Shown one piece after another: positions 23,232 through 36,048 of a stretch of 64,000 nt of DNA. Within the stretch, counting starts at the first letter, position 1. Each line of letters starts with the position of its first letter. The stretch spans positions 186,001 to 250,000 of the forward strand of contig NW_026251748.1 of assembly GCF_025024155.1 (NCBI RefSeq). Reading direction: 5' to 3'. Below the pieces are notes generated by a model, which was not told where the DNA came from, did not search any database, and worked only from the letters and a program-made list of their open reading frames with translations. The position numbers and the translations under genes were made by a program. The DNA comes from Gamsiella multidivaricata (lineage: Eukaryota; Mortierellomycota; Mortierellomycetes; Mortierellales; Mortierellaceae).

Positions 23232-25059
23232 AAGAAGGGTCATCGTTATATTTCGTTCATTCGTGTATCATCTGCTGCTATTTAGCATCTCATTAAAGAA
23301 AGGATAAAGAATTCGTGCTCGTGAAGTGCGTTCTCCTGTATCAAGTTCGCCATGTAATTGTGATGGAAAGATCGATTTTTCCAGGGGCAGTGTTCAAATG
23401 AAATGCCAACTGAGCCCTGGCCCTGAGTCTGGCGGCTTTTTTGTCGGCGGTGGTGCAATGGTGTTGTAAGAGAAGTCCGGTATTTGAGGTACAATGAACG
23501 CACAAAGTGCTCACCTCTTCTTCTTGCCTCTCTTTACCTCTCGTCCCCCCCACCTTCAAGCACTATACAGGTATGTCCTGAACTCTTATTGTTCCGCTGT
23601 CTTTGATGCCCCTCTCCTGCCGTTGGTGCTTTTTCATGGAAGAACGATTGAACAAGCACATGGCGAATGAGAAAAAACATTGTCTTGTTCATGAGAAGCA
23701 GGAACAGAACGAAGGCGTTTATTTCTTTTTTACTGCTGCACAAGGACGTCAGTGCTTGGGAGTGTGTGTGCGTTCAATTGGACATGCTGCTGAAAGTATT
23801 TTTATTCGGTGCCTCGCCCCTATGCCCATGCCTTTACCTATGCCTATCCCGAGAAGAAGAGGAAGAAGGATGTGCAAGTGAAAGAAGAGGTGCCCCATTC
23901 CCGCCGTTTTCATTCTGTCCCGGATTCTGATTCCTCCGTGAGCAGAAGAGTCATCTCTATCCTTCGAGGGAGAGAGCAAGCGAGCAGCACAAATACAACT
24001 GTAATTACAACAATTACAACACTCCAGTCATTCTGTACACACCCACCCACACATACACCCACCCACACATACACCCACCCACACACACACGAACCTGCAC
24101 GTTGAGAGCATAGGAAACACGCGTCTATTTCAATCGGATGGTCTTGGGAGTCTTCGTTGGCTGCGTGACCCACACTCTGCCACACTAAAAGGCAAAAGAA
24201 AGAGGGAAGTGAAAAAAAAAAAGAGAGAAAGCAGTAGAGATGGATAAGATGCATACACAGTGTTGTCTACTTCAATACCACAAGCAAAGAGCGGATATGG
24301 GCCCGAGGGGGAGAAGAGGGAGGAGAGGGTGGACAGCAAAGGGTGTTGGTGTGGGTGTCCGCGAGATGTGCATCCGTCTTTATAACAAAAAAGACTCCAT
24401 GGTTACCTTGCATTATTAAAGGCGAAGCAGCAAGTGGCGGAGGGGTCAATCCTGCAGACTGCCCTGCTGCTTAAGAGACGTGAAGCAATTCAATGGCCAC
24501 ACAACATACGCGTAGGCGCCTCTTCTACTGATCTCCACACCAGTTCTTTTGGTATTCTCTCTAACATCGCCGATTGGTGGCGGCGTTGGTGTTGGTGGTG
24601 ATGGCTGCCTATCCATTGGAGGATACTAATATGGGCGCTTGGGTGTGCATGGGCGTGCATGGGTGCATGGGTACATGGGCGCTACACGCAGACTTCTCTT
24701 TCTCCTCCTTTCTCTTTCTCCTCCTTCCTCTCCCTTCTTCTTTCTTTTCCCTTCCTACGCCCCCTTTCTTCATCCACCAGACAACGTCGCCTTCTCTCTC
24801 CCTTTCATCTCAATTGCTCGCTTGCCCCGTCCTTACCTGGGGATCTCTGACACTGGCATTGGCACTTGGCACCCGCTACAACCCCCTTATCTGGAGCCAC
24901 CACCAGGCCCAACGGTACCTGAAGACAGTCTCCCAACTACTGTAGACAGCTCGACTCGTTATCTCACCATACTTCTCTACATCTTGTATATACGTGTTTA
25001 TCTTTCTCCCCCTACCTCATACTCCCAGGAGCATCACACCCCTGTATTTGCTTGGAACA
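23232..25059. other. Long intergenic region upstream of the myosin gene
   Basis: No coding region supported in 1.8 kb. It holds a CACCCA-type tandem array (24037-24090), a GGGTGCATGGGCG-type imperfect repeat (about 24638-24685) and a CT-rich tract (24700-24790) typical of promoters in this genome. Confidence 0.6.
24037..24090. repeat. 16-bp tandem array ACACCCACCCACACAT
   Basis: About three tandem copies of a 16-base ACCC-rich unit, grading into a CA dinucleotide run. Confidence 0.8.
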
Positions 25060-28000
25060 ATGTCTCTCGACACATTTGTGAAGGGCACGAAGTGCTGGTT
25101 CACGGATGACAAGGAAGGCTGGATCGGTGCCTCACTGACCACCAAAGACCTTGCCGCCGATGGAAAAGTAACCCTGACCTTTGTCGACGACGATGAAAAG
25201 GTACGTCCTACTGTCATGATCATCAGCAGAAGTGTGATATGCTTGAATAATAAACACTGCTAACCCACACATCCATCGTCTCTTCTTCAGGAACATGTCT
25301 TCTCGTCCACACTAGCCAAAATAAAAGAAAGCAACGATACCATACTACCTCCCTTGCGCAACCCTCCACTGCTGGAAGGAACCGAGGATTTGACCAATCT
25401 CTCATACTTGAACGAACCTGCCGGTACGTTGTACACCTCAAGGAACCTGCATCTATACTTGCTGCATGTGCATCGAAAAAGATGGATCCTCTATATAGTC
25501 TAATAGTGCTGTTGCTCTGCTCTTCCCTTCCGCAGTCCTTAGCAACATCAGAACCCGCTATTCACATTGCAACATCTACACCTACTCGGGAATCGTCTTG
25601 ATTGCCGCCAACCCCTTTGCCCGCGTCAACCTCTACAGTCAAGATATTATCCAGGCCTACTCTGGAAGGAGACGTGGTGAACTGGAACCCCATCTCTTTG
25701 CTATTGCCGAGGATGCCTACCGCTGCATGATCCGTGATGAAAAGAATCAGACCATCGTCGTATCTGGAGAGAGGTGAGGAACAAAGCATATAAAAAAAAA
25801 GTGTCACTTCTTGCATGCCACTGGAATTCGCAAACAAATGCAGCACCTTATAGCTTCGAATCCTATGCTCTGACAAACTGACGTCCTGTTCTTTTATCCA
25901 CACGTACGCCAACGAATAGTGGTGCCGGTAAGACCGTCAGCGCAAAGTTCATCATGCGGTACTTTGCTACCGCTGACGACAGTGACCGAGATCAGGATTT
26001 ATCCAAGGTTGGAATGAGCGAGACTGAGGAGCAGATTTTAGCCACCAACCCCATTATGGAAGCCTTTGGAAACGCCAAGACCACCCGCAACGACAACTCT
26101 TCACGATTCGGGAAGTTCACAGAAATTCAGTTCGACAAGAACCGCAACATTATCGGTGCCAGGATCAGAACATATCTGCTGGAGCGATCCCGTCTCGTGT
26201 ACCAGCCCGAGCACGAGCGTAACTATCACATCTTCTACCAGCTGGTCGCAGGAGCCCCACCATCAGAAAAAAAGGAGCTTGACCTGCAGTCCATCACACA
26301 ATTCAATTACCTGAAGCAGGGCGGTGTCCAGACCATCATTGGCGTCGACGATGCAGCCGAATTCGAGATTACCCAGCGCTCCCTCTCGACCATCGGTATC
26401 TCTGTCCATGTGCAATGGTACATCTTCCGCATCTTGGCTGCCCTACTGCACATCGGTAATATCCAAGTCACCGGCCGTAACGATGCCATAATCAATGATG
26501 AGGATCCGTCCTTGATCACCGCAGCTCGCGTCCTCGGTATTTCCCTCTCAGAATTCAAGAAGTGGCTCGTCAAGAAGCAGATCGTAACCCGCTCTGAGAA
26601 GATTGTTTCCAGCCTGAAGCCTGACCAGAGTTTAATCGTCCGTGACTCTGTGGCCAAATACATCTACTCCTCCTTGTTCGACTGGCTTGTCAACAACATC
26701 AACTCTAGTCTTTCCAGTGACGCCGTTGCCAGCCAAATCCACTCCTTCATCGGTGTTCTTGACATTTACGGTTTCGAGCACTTCAAAAAGAATTCGTTTG
26801 AACAGTTTTGTATCAACTATGCCAATGAGAAGCTGCAGCAGGAATTCAACCAACACGTCTTCAAGCTGGAGCAAGAGGAGTATGTCCGAGAGAAGATCGA
26901 CTGGAAGTTCATCGAGTTTAGCGATAATCAACCCTGTATTGAGATGATTGAGGGAAAGCTCGGTGTACTCACCCTTCTGGACGAGGAGAGTCGTCTGCCT
27001 TCAGGCTCGGATCAAGGCTGGTGCAACAAGCTATTCACACAGTTCGGCACTGAAAAGTACAAGACGTGGTTCGCCAAGCCTCGCTTCTCCAATAGCGCAT
27101 TTACGATCTCTCACTATGCCCACGATGTCACATACGAGTGCGAGGGCTTCTTGGAAAAGAATCGCGATACCCTTCCAGAGGAGCTGCTGAACCTGCTCAA
27201 GAACTCAGATAACGAATTCTTGCAGGAAGTTCTTCTGACCAGTGCTACTCTTGGGGTCGGAGGAAGTGTACGTTTCTTTTGCCATGGCTATGGCTGTATG
27301 TTTTATTGCGCTTCTACGACTGGGTACTAACAAAACCTTGATTCTATAATAGTTATCTGAAGATAAGCGCAGGAGCGTCATCAACCGCAAGCCCACACTG
27401 GGCTCGATCTTCAAAGGCTCACTTATTCAGCTCATGGACACAATCAACTCGACCAATGTCCATTATATCCGCTGTCTCAAACCCAACGAGGCCAAGCAGC
27501 CATGGGGCTTTGATGCCCCCATGGTCTTAGGTCAGCTTCGTGCCTGCGGTGTCCTGGAGACGATTCGCATCAGCTGTGCTGGCTACCCCTCACGCTGGTC
27601 CTTTGAAGAATTTGTGGAGCGCTACTACATGCTGGTCAATTCGGAGCACTGGGGCTTTGACACGCAAAAGATGTGCTCTGCCATTCTCGAGGCCACCATC
27701 AAGGAGGCCGACAAGTACCAGATCGGTCTCACCAAGATCTTCTTCCGTGCCGGTATGCTCGCCTATATGGAGAATCTGCGCGCGGAAAAGTTGAGCGCGT
27801 ACGCGACCATGATTCAGAAGAACATGCGCCGCTTCATCTGCCAGAAGAGGTACAGTACCATCCGCTCTGCTGTCGTCAAGCTTCAATGCTTTGCTCGCAA
27901 GGTCCATGCCCAAAAGGAGGCCCGTATCCTCCGCGAGGAGCGTTCTGCGACCCTACTCCAGACCTTTATGCGTGGCTACGTCCAGCGCAAGAAGTTCATC

Positions 28001-30328
28001 CAGACACGCAACCACATTCTTCAGATCCAGTGTGCCATCCGTGCCAAGGTCGCCCGTACTGCCTTCCAGACACTCCGGGAAACGAACGGTGCCACCAGGA
28101 TTCAGCAGATCTGGCGAGGAATGCAGGCGCGTCGCGCGTACAAGAAGGAGGTCAAGGCCATTGTCCTGGTGCAGTCTTGCATCCGTCGTAACAAGGCCAA
28201 GAAGGAACTGGCGGTCCTCAAGGCCGAGGCTCGTTCTGCGAGCCATTTCAAAGAAATTTCATATCGCCTTGAGGGAAAAGTGGTGGAGCTGACGCGGGCT
28301 TTGGACCTGGCGCTTCAGCGGAACAAACATTCCGACTTGCAGGTAGCGAGTCTAGGAAACCAGGTCCAACAATGGAGAGAACGATACGAATCATTACAAC
28401 AATCCAAGTCGAAGGAGATTGCACTTGCTGCCGAGAACCCTACTGTACCCAAGGCGGAATACGAGAGTTTGAAAGCAGCGAATACCAAATTACAGTCCCA
28501 ATATGAAGAGTCGATTGAGAAGACGCAGGCTCTTGAGCAGGAGATCCTCAAGCTCACGGACTCGCTCGCCAAGACCAAGGAAGAGGTCAGCAAACTAGCG
28601 GCCCAGGTCAAAATCAAGCCCGACGACTCCGAGAGCGTGGTCGCTCTCAAACGCGAGAACCAATACCTCAAGGACCAGCTGGCACAGCTTTCCAAGGCCA
28701 CTGGTCGCGATACCTCCAGCTTCCCTGTCACATCCAAGGTCATGTCGCCTCCTAACAGCAACACGGCTACGATGCCTCCTGCTTACAGCTCCCATTCAGT
28801 CAACAGCCACACCGTTGATAAGTATGAAAGCGCATATTCGTTTGCCAAGGAGATGCACCCCCACAAGGTCACTGCGCTGCCACCGCCCGTCAGCATCCCG
28901 CATGCTAACGGAGTCCGGACCGCTGCCGCAAAGATCAGCCGCAACCGCAGCAACAGCACGCCCGATATCGCCGCTCTAGAGACCATCTTCAAGCCTCAAA
29001 AGACCACCAACAGCGTCTTTGACAACTTGGACAACCATAGCAGAAGCGCCAAAACGATGTCGAGCGATGACTGGTCCCGTCATGTGCCTCGTGGCCGACC
29101 TAGCATTCACAGCCTGGTTGAGCAGCCCGAAGTGGAGATTATGCGGATTCTGAAGGACGAGGAGGGCCTACAGGAGGAAGTCCTAAACGGACTGATAAAG
29201 AACGTCAAGATTCCATCACCCAGCCATTCGACTCTGCCTCAGCCCAACGAAGTCCTGGCTCCATCCCACTTGATTGGTCTTTTGACGACGCAGATGTGGA
29301 AGCATGGCTTTGTTAAGGAGTCGGAGCGTCTGATGATTAATGTGATGCAGGCTATCCAGCTGCAGTCCATATCGATCTCGGGCGATGAGTCGATCATCCC
29401 CTGTGCATACTGGCTCTCGAACGTGCACGAGCTCCTGTCGTTTATCTGCCAGAGCGAACAAGAGATCACTCGCGAGGAGTATATTGCGCGCGGCAACGCG
29501 GGTCTCTGGAACGAATACGAGCTACTAGTGTCGACAATCAAGTACGAACTCGAGTGCCTGGAGTACAACATTTTCCACGTCTGGATGAAGTCGTTGAAGA
29601 AGCAACTCCACAAGATGATCATCCCTGCGATCATTGAGAGCCAGGCCCTTCCAGGATTCATCACGAACGACTCTGGACGGTTCTTTAATAAGTTGATCGG
29701 ATCGAGCCCTACGTTCAGCATGGACGATCTGCTGTTGTTGTTCAACAAGGTCTGGAGGGCTATGAACTGCTATTATGTAGAGCACACTGTGATCGAGCAG
29801 GTGATGACGGAGCTGCTGAAGATGGTGGGAGTGGCAGGATTCAACGACCTGTTGATGCGCCGGAACTTCTGCACATGGAAACGAGCGATGCAGATCCAGT
29901 ACAACATTACTCGAATTGAGGAATGGTGCAAGGGACGTGACTTGCCAGAGGGTACGCTTCAGCTGGAGCATCTGATGCAGGCAACGAAGTTGCTGCAGCT
30001 CAAGAAGGCATCGCTGAGCGACATTGAGATCATTTACGATGTGTGCTGGATGTTGACGCCGAGCCAGGTGCAGAAGCTGGTACAGAACTACATGATTGCG
30101 GATTATGAGGTGCCAGTGAGTCCGGATCTGATCAAGGCGATTGCGATGAGGGTGGCAGCGCAGGAGAAGAACGACACACTGATGCTGGATGCCATTTCCT
30201 TGGACGATGCAGGATCATTTGAGACGCCTGAGCTGAGGGAGATAGATGTCGAATCTGAGCGATACCTGCCTCCTTGGCTCGTTGATTTGAGCCGATTGAA
30301 GTCCCTGATGCACCTGGTCGTGGTGTAA
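25060..30328 (+). CDS. Class V myosin heavy chain
   Basis: Five exons: 25060-25200, 25291-25423, 25536-25773, 25920-27267, 27353-30328 (1611 aa). Order of parts: an N-terminal SH3-like region (GTKCWFTDDKEGWIGA); the motor with P-loop GESGAGKT split across exons 3 and 4 (about residue 170), switch I NDNSSRFGKF, switch II DIYGFEHFKKNSFEQFCINY and the actin-loop region FKGSLIQLMDTINSTNVHYI; six IQ motifs (about residues 767-890, e.g. IQKNMRRFICQKRY); a coiled coil (about 905-1035); a Ser/Pro-rich linker; and a DIL cargo-binding domain (about 1340-1560, including NIFHVWMKSLKKQLHKMIIP). Class V myosins carry secretory vesicles and organelles along actin to hyphal tips. Length fits yeast Myo2 (about 1570). 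An AATAAA lies at 30575-30580. Confidence 0.95.
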
Positions 30329-31893
30329 AATGGACATGCACACAAGCACGCATGCAGGGGATTGAGTGAAAAAAGGGAAACTTTTTTTTTATCGAGCTAA
30401 TTTCCAGTTCTATTATTACATATCCCATTTTCAACATCCCCTCTCCTCCCCCTTTCTAACAAAAGGCAGAAAAAAAAAAAAAAAAAAAAAAAAAAGCGAA
30501 CTCCATCGATTTGAGCGAGCTTTGTAGAAAGAAGGATGGTTTTTTTACATGACATAGTATCATACCCTACAGCAAATAAAATATAATAATAGTGTTCAAT
30601 GCATATAGACTATCTTCGATGCTTGCTTGGCCCATCCCAAAGAGCGGAGTTGTACTTGACTGCTCTCTTTCTCTCTTTCTTACATAAAGGCGACTGCGTT
30701 TTTCGACTGTCCTTTCGCAGTTGAGTTTCTAATAATCCAATAGCGATGGTGCTCACGGCACAGCAGAAGCATAGGCCAGGAGACATTCCTGGCCAATGGT
30801 CGTGCGTGCGACAGAGATGGAACGTTTGTGCAGCGGCGGTCTTTTCTTTTTCTTTTTTTTTTGTAAATGATTCCACTCCTTCGGCTATCAAAAGATCCGA
30901 TCTGCACTGGCACACAGTACGTACCTGAATATGAGTGAGACACCAGCCAGAACAGGAAGTATGAAGCATTGCGTATCTGTTTCTTCGAAAGACAGCTTAG
31001 CTGCTGCTGTCATTTTTCCCTCTTCTGCATTTTGAGACACCAACCGGAGATGAGCTGCGTTCCTCACTGGGCTATGTTCCATCGAAGACGATTGGATTTC
31101 TCAGCGACGAAGACAGGGAGGGAATGGAGACGATGACGGTGGGCTTGCTCTTTTGTTTTCATTGTGGTTTATTTGCAATTTGATAAGGATCTTTTTTTTG
31201 ACAGGGGTAAGCGTTCTATTTTGTCATTCCAATCGAGATACCCAGCTGCAGCCCTGCCCTGCCCTGCCTTGGCTTGGCTTGTAGCCCTTTGTTTGTGCAG
31301 GTTGTGGTCTATATACAGCCCAAACAGTTGTCGCCCTTTGTTCGTCTCGCCCTATCTCCCACTAGGTTAGCGTACATGAGCAGTACAATACTTCATTTGT
31401 TTTGCTAGCACGAGGTGAACAAAAACAACAAAAAGAGAAAACAAGGAAATAGGAAGACGAGAGAAAGGACAAAAATAGCGATGGGAGCTTCGGTGGGTGA
31501 CATGGGGGATCCTTCTGGTGGAACCAATGACGACGGGTGAATAAAACGTGGCCTGATAATGGAGATGATGGAGATGCCCTCTGAGACCAGCAAGGCCCGC
31601 CTTCTCATCCTTCTTTACTGCGGACATGTACGTACAGTATCTCATTTGGGGTGTTTCTCCCGCTTGCCAGCCTCGCATTGGCTGTCCCATCCCGTCGCAT
31701 GGCCGCATTGCCCCACTCCCATTTGGCCCCAAGGGAGGGGGACACAAAAAGGGAAAACTCTAAAGGCGAGGACGACGGCGGAGTTGGGCGGGGCTTCAAT
31801 TCCTCCTCTCATTCGCTCATTCGGGGCAAAACAACACAACAAGCCACGGAAGCCTGCCCTTCTTTTTTTTTTGGGTTCCCCCTCCCTCCTTCC

Positions 31894-31901
31894 TTTAAAA
31901 A
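31894..31901 (+). promoter_or_regulatory. TATA-like element of the eEF3 gene
   Basis: TTTAAAAA lies about 250 bases upstream of the eEF3 start, followed by a pyrimidine-rich leader. Assignment is by position and composition only. Confidence 0.4.
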
Positions 31902-32063
31902 GGAGCCCTCAGGCACCGAACCCGTCTGCTCCTTCCTTCTCTTTCTCCCCACGACCGCATCTACACCTGCCCGGGATCAGGCATACCTCCTTCTCTTCAC
32001 CACCTCACATACCCATACTACCTATCCCGCTCCCACCTTCATACCCCCTCCCCCCTCATCTCC

Positions 32064-32088
32064 CACTCCACTCCACTCCACTCCACTC
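32064..32088. repeat. (CTCCA)5 repeat in the eEF3 5' leader
   Basis: Five tandem CTCCA units about 60 bases before the start codon. Confidence 0.85.
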
Positions 32089-32148
32089 AAACCACCCCCT
32101 CCATCCCTCTCCCCTCCCTTTTCTGCCCCTGAGCACCCCCATACAAAC

Positions 32149-35100
32149 ATGTCCGCCCCTCTTATTGATGCCATCGTCAAGGCCGACAGCACCGACAAGC
32201 GCCAAGCTGCCGCCGATGCCCTTGCCGCCTTCGCCAAGTCCGAGGGCCTCGTCAAGTCCGTCGCCATCATCGACAGCCTCTCTCCCCTCCTCGAGAACAA
32301 GAAGTCCGTCCCCCACCGTGAGGGCGCCCTCCTTGCCCTCGGCTCTTTGGCCAACACCTTTGGCCAGGCCGCCGAGCCCTTCCTGATCCCTCAGATGCCC
32401 AAGGTCTTTGAGCTCTACTCGGACAAGATGGTCCCCGTCCGCCAGGCTGCTGGCGTCGCCTCCAAGGCCATCATGGCCCTCCCCACCCGCTATGCCGTCC
32501 GTCTCTTGCTGCCCGTCATCTTCCACGCCATCAAGGAATCCAAGTGGTGAGTCTCTTTCTCTGTATGCCTGTGTGCCCACCAGCCTGGATATGAAGGGAG
32601 AGAATGCTGACTAACCCAGTTTCGCTTTTGTTTGCTTTTGTTCGCTTCTACAGGCAGTCCAAGATTGGTGCCCTGGATATCTTGTCTGGTTTGACCCAGA
32701 CTGCTCCTCAGGTACGAAAAACAATATATTTTCAGGAACGGGCGTTATTTTTTGCTGGACTCACACTCGCAGCAAGCACATGGAATCTAACGACAAGACC
32801 ATATTTCTCCATTATACCTCAATAGCAAATCTCTGCTGCCCTTTCGGACATCATCCCCATCATCAGCGAGGCTATGTGGGACTCCAAGCCCGAGGTCCGT
32901 GACCAGGCCACCAAGACCACCACCGACTGCTTCAACGTCGTCGGTAACCCTGACTTGATCTCCTCCATCCCCTACCTCGTTGGATGCATCAACCGTCCCG
33001 AGGAGGCTGCCGAGTGCATTCACCAGCTTGCTGCCACCACCTTCGTCACCACTGTCGAGGAGCCCACTCTCGCCATCATGTGCCCCCTCTTGGTCCGTGG
33101 TCTTGCTGAGCGTACCCCCTCTATCCAGCGTCAGACCGCCGTCATTATCGATAACATGTGCAAGCTTGTCGAGAACCCCGCTCACGCCCAGCAGTTCTTG
33201 CCCAAGTTGTTGCCCGGTTTAGACCGCATGATCGAGATTGGTGCCTCCCCCGAGCTCCGTAGCGTTGCTGAGCGTGCCCGCTCCACCTTGGTCCGCGTCG
33301 GTGGTGGTGAGCCCGGTTCCAAGGACCAGGTCGTCACTATCGCCTACACTGTCTCCTCCTCCGAGGTCCTCGAGGTCCTTAAGGCCAAGGCCGCCTTTGT
33401 CAAGGAGGACTCTTTCTCTGCCACCCTCCTTGCTTACGTCTCGACCCTTTGCGCCGAGTTGATTGCTTCCCGCAACTTTGAGAAGGATGCCTGGGTCTCC
33501 TCCATTTCCCCCTACCTCGCTGTCGTCGGTTCTGATGCCGAGGTCGCTGTCTTGGCTGAGGAGCTTAACGCCTACTACGTCGACTACGATACTAAGAACG
33601 CTCTTTCCAACGCCGCTGTTGCTGATGTTGAGGAGGGTGAGTTGCTCTGCGATTGCGAGTTCTCCCTGGCCTATGGTGGTATGATCTTGTTGAACAAGAC
33701 CCGCCTCAACCTTCGCCGTGGTCAGCGCTATGGTCTTTGCGGACCCAACGGTGTCGGAAAGTCAACCCTCATGCGCGCCATTGCCGAGGGCCAGCTCGAG
33801 GGTTTCCCCTCGCCCGATGAGCTCCGCACTGTCTTTGTCGAGCACAACCTCCAGGCTGAGGAGGCTGACCTCCCCGTCACCACCTTCATCTTCAATGACG
33901 AGAACATCAAGAACCTCGATAAGAAGAATGTCATTGACATGCTCGAGTCTGTCGGTTTCGACAAGGAGAAGCAGGAGCAGGCTGTCGGTTCCCTTTCCGG
34001 TGGTTGGAAGATGAAGTTGGAGTTGGCCCGTGCCATGTTGATGAACGCCGATATCCTGTTGCTGGACGAGCCCACCAACCATTTGGATGTTGCCAACGTC
34101 GCCTGGTTGCAGAACTACCTCACCTCCCTCACCAACGTCACTTCGATGATCGTTTCTCACGACTCGAGCTTCTTGGACACTGTCTGCACGGGTATTATCC
34201 ACTACGAGACCCGCAAGTTGAAGAAGTACAAGGGTAACTTGTCCAAGTTCGTCGAGCAGTACCCCGCTGGTCGCTCCTACTACGAGTTGTCGGCTTCGCC
34301 CATTGCCTTCAAGCTCCCCGAGCCCGGTTTCTTGGATGGTGTCAAGTCCAAGGATAAGGCCCTTGTCAAGCTCCAGAACATCGACTTTGCCTACCCCGGC
34401 TCCGACAAGTTGACCATCAAGAACATGTCCTGCCAGGTCTCGCTCAACTCCCGTGTCGCTGTCATTGGTCCCAACGGAGCCGGAAAGTCGACCCTTATCA
34501 AGGTCTTGACTGGTGAGACCGTCCCCACTGACGGTACCGTCACCAAGCACCCCAACGTCCGTGTCGCCTACGTCGCCCAGCACGCCTTCCATCACGTCGA
34601 GCAGCACTTGGACAAGACCCCCAACGAGTACATCCGCTGGCGTTACCAGTATGGCGAGGATCGTGAGATGAACAACAAGGCCACTCGTCAGATCTCGCCC
34701 GAGGAGGAGGCTCAGATGAAGAAGTTCATCCAGTGGGAGATCAACGAGAAGATTGAGAAGGTCCAGATCGAGGATCTCTACGGACGTCGCAAGGCCAAGC
34801 GCACCTTCGAGTACGAGGTTCAGTTCGTTGGCCGCTCGTACGAGGATAACGCCTGGATCCCTCGTGAGAAGTTGGAGGAGTGGGGTTTCGAGAAGGTCCT
34901 TCAGGCCTTTGACGACAAGGAGGCCGCCAAGGCTGGTGCCTGGACCCGCTCATTGACTGCCGTCGAGGTCGAGAAGCACTTGGGAGATCTTGGATTGGAT
35001 GCCGAGTTCTCCACCCACAGCCGTATCCGCGGTCTTTCTGGTGGTCAGAAGGTCAAGGTCGTCCTTGCCGCCGCTATGTGGCTCAACCCCCACTTGTTGG

Positions 35101-35465
35101 TCTTGGATGAGCCCACTAACTACTTGGATCGCGACTCTCTCGGAGCTTTGTCGGGTGCCATCAAGGAGTTTGGCGGTGGAGTTGTCATCATTTCCCACAA
35201 CCGCGAGTTCACTGACAGCGTCACTGTTGAGAAGTGGTCGGTCATTGCTGGAGAGCTCACTGTCTCTGGCCAGAACTACACCCAGAAGAACTTGGAGAAG
35301 ATCGTCATGAAGGAGGAGGAGGTCAAGATCGATGCCTTCGGTAACGTCGAGAAGGTCAAGTCTACGCGCAAGTTGTCCCGCAAGGAGTTGAAGGACAAGC
35401 AGAAGCGTCGTGCTGCTGCCAAGAAGCGCGGTGAAGAGGTCTCTGACTCTGAGGAGGACTTTTAA
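32149..35465 (+). CDS. Translation elongation factor 3 (ABC-F ATPase)
   Basis: Exons 32149-32546, 32654-32711 and 32826-35465 give 1031 aa, close to yeast eEF3 (1044). HEAT repeats occupy the N-terminal third. ABC1 has Walker A GPNGVGKST (about residue 458), signature LSGGWKMKLELARAM and Walker B ILLLDEPTNHLD. ABC2 has Walker A GPNGAGKST (about residue 700), signature LSGGQKVKVVLAAAM and Walker B LLVLDEPTNYLD, with the chromodomain-like insert FEYEVQFVGRSYEDNAWIPR between its halves. The C-terminus is Lys/Arg-rich. eEF3 is the ATPase that helps release E-site tRNA during fungal translation. Codon use is strongly biased to C-ending codons (GCC, GTC, AAG), far more than in neighbours, which produces long antisense shadow ORFs. 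Confidence 0.97.
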
Positions 35466-36048
35466 ATCTTCTCTCCCCGAACGCGCGCCGGCCCAACGTC
35501 TTTTGCTTGCTCCGGACCTTTTATCAATCTAAGGGAAATATGCGCCAGCCCATGACGATATCATGTTTATGCCTTTCTACACATAGATGGTTGATATGAC
35601 ACTACCACCACTCCGCTCCCATTTTGCCTAGTTACTACTTCATTTCGCATTGCATTGTATTTCTCTTAGATTGTTTGTAGATATTCATTTGTTACCATTA
35701 ATATATTCGATTCATGTCCAAAAAAACCCCCTTTCAATGACTCTAGAATGTGTATCTCTTTGACAAAAAGAACGAACTTGAATTTAATTAATAGCGACTT
35801 GGGTTGCGCGCCAGTGAAAAGCCACTATGGACGGATTTCTTTGGCCACCAAAGTGGGCATCACTTTTGGTCTTTCTACTTTTTTTTTTTTTTTTTTTTTT
35901 TTTCAATTCATCACTCTGCAAGTCTAACAGATTGCGAAACAGGACCGAGGAAGGCGCGTGGCATCAGCATCGGCATTGGCATCGGCATCGGCATCAACAT
36001 CCTACCAAAGCCTCAATCTTTAAAGACATACTCAGTGCAGTGTGATAG
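35466..36048. other. Intergenic
   Basis: eEF3 3' UTR, then the MED4 promoter with a T run (about 35880-35902) and an imperfect GGCATC hexamer repeat at 35959-36000. No gene seen. Confidence 0.6.

Larger units (their letters stand above)
30329..32148. other. Intergenic region and eEF3 promoter/leader
   Basis: No gene supported between the myosin stop and the eEF3 start. The first part holds the myosin 3' UTR with a run of A at about 30470-30495. The last 350 bases are strongly CT/CCC-rich, as expected of a highly expressed gene. Confidence 0.6.

Noticed and set aside
24037..24090. Regular repeats as a possible CRISPR array
   Set aside because: Short CACCCA tandem units without spacers in a eukaryotic intergenic region; a simple minisatellite.
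32056..32580. Minus-strand ORF of 174 codons over the eEF3 start
   Set aside because: Same codon-bias shadow; it runs across the leader repeat.
33762..34607. Minus-strand ORF of 281 codons inside eEF3
   Set aside because: Antisense shadow caused by the strong codon bias of eEF3; Val/Leu/Gly/Asp-rich composition with no domain, and the plus strand encodes an unmistakable ABC protein.
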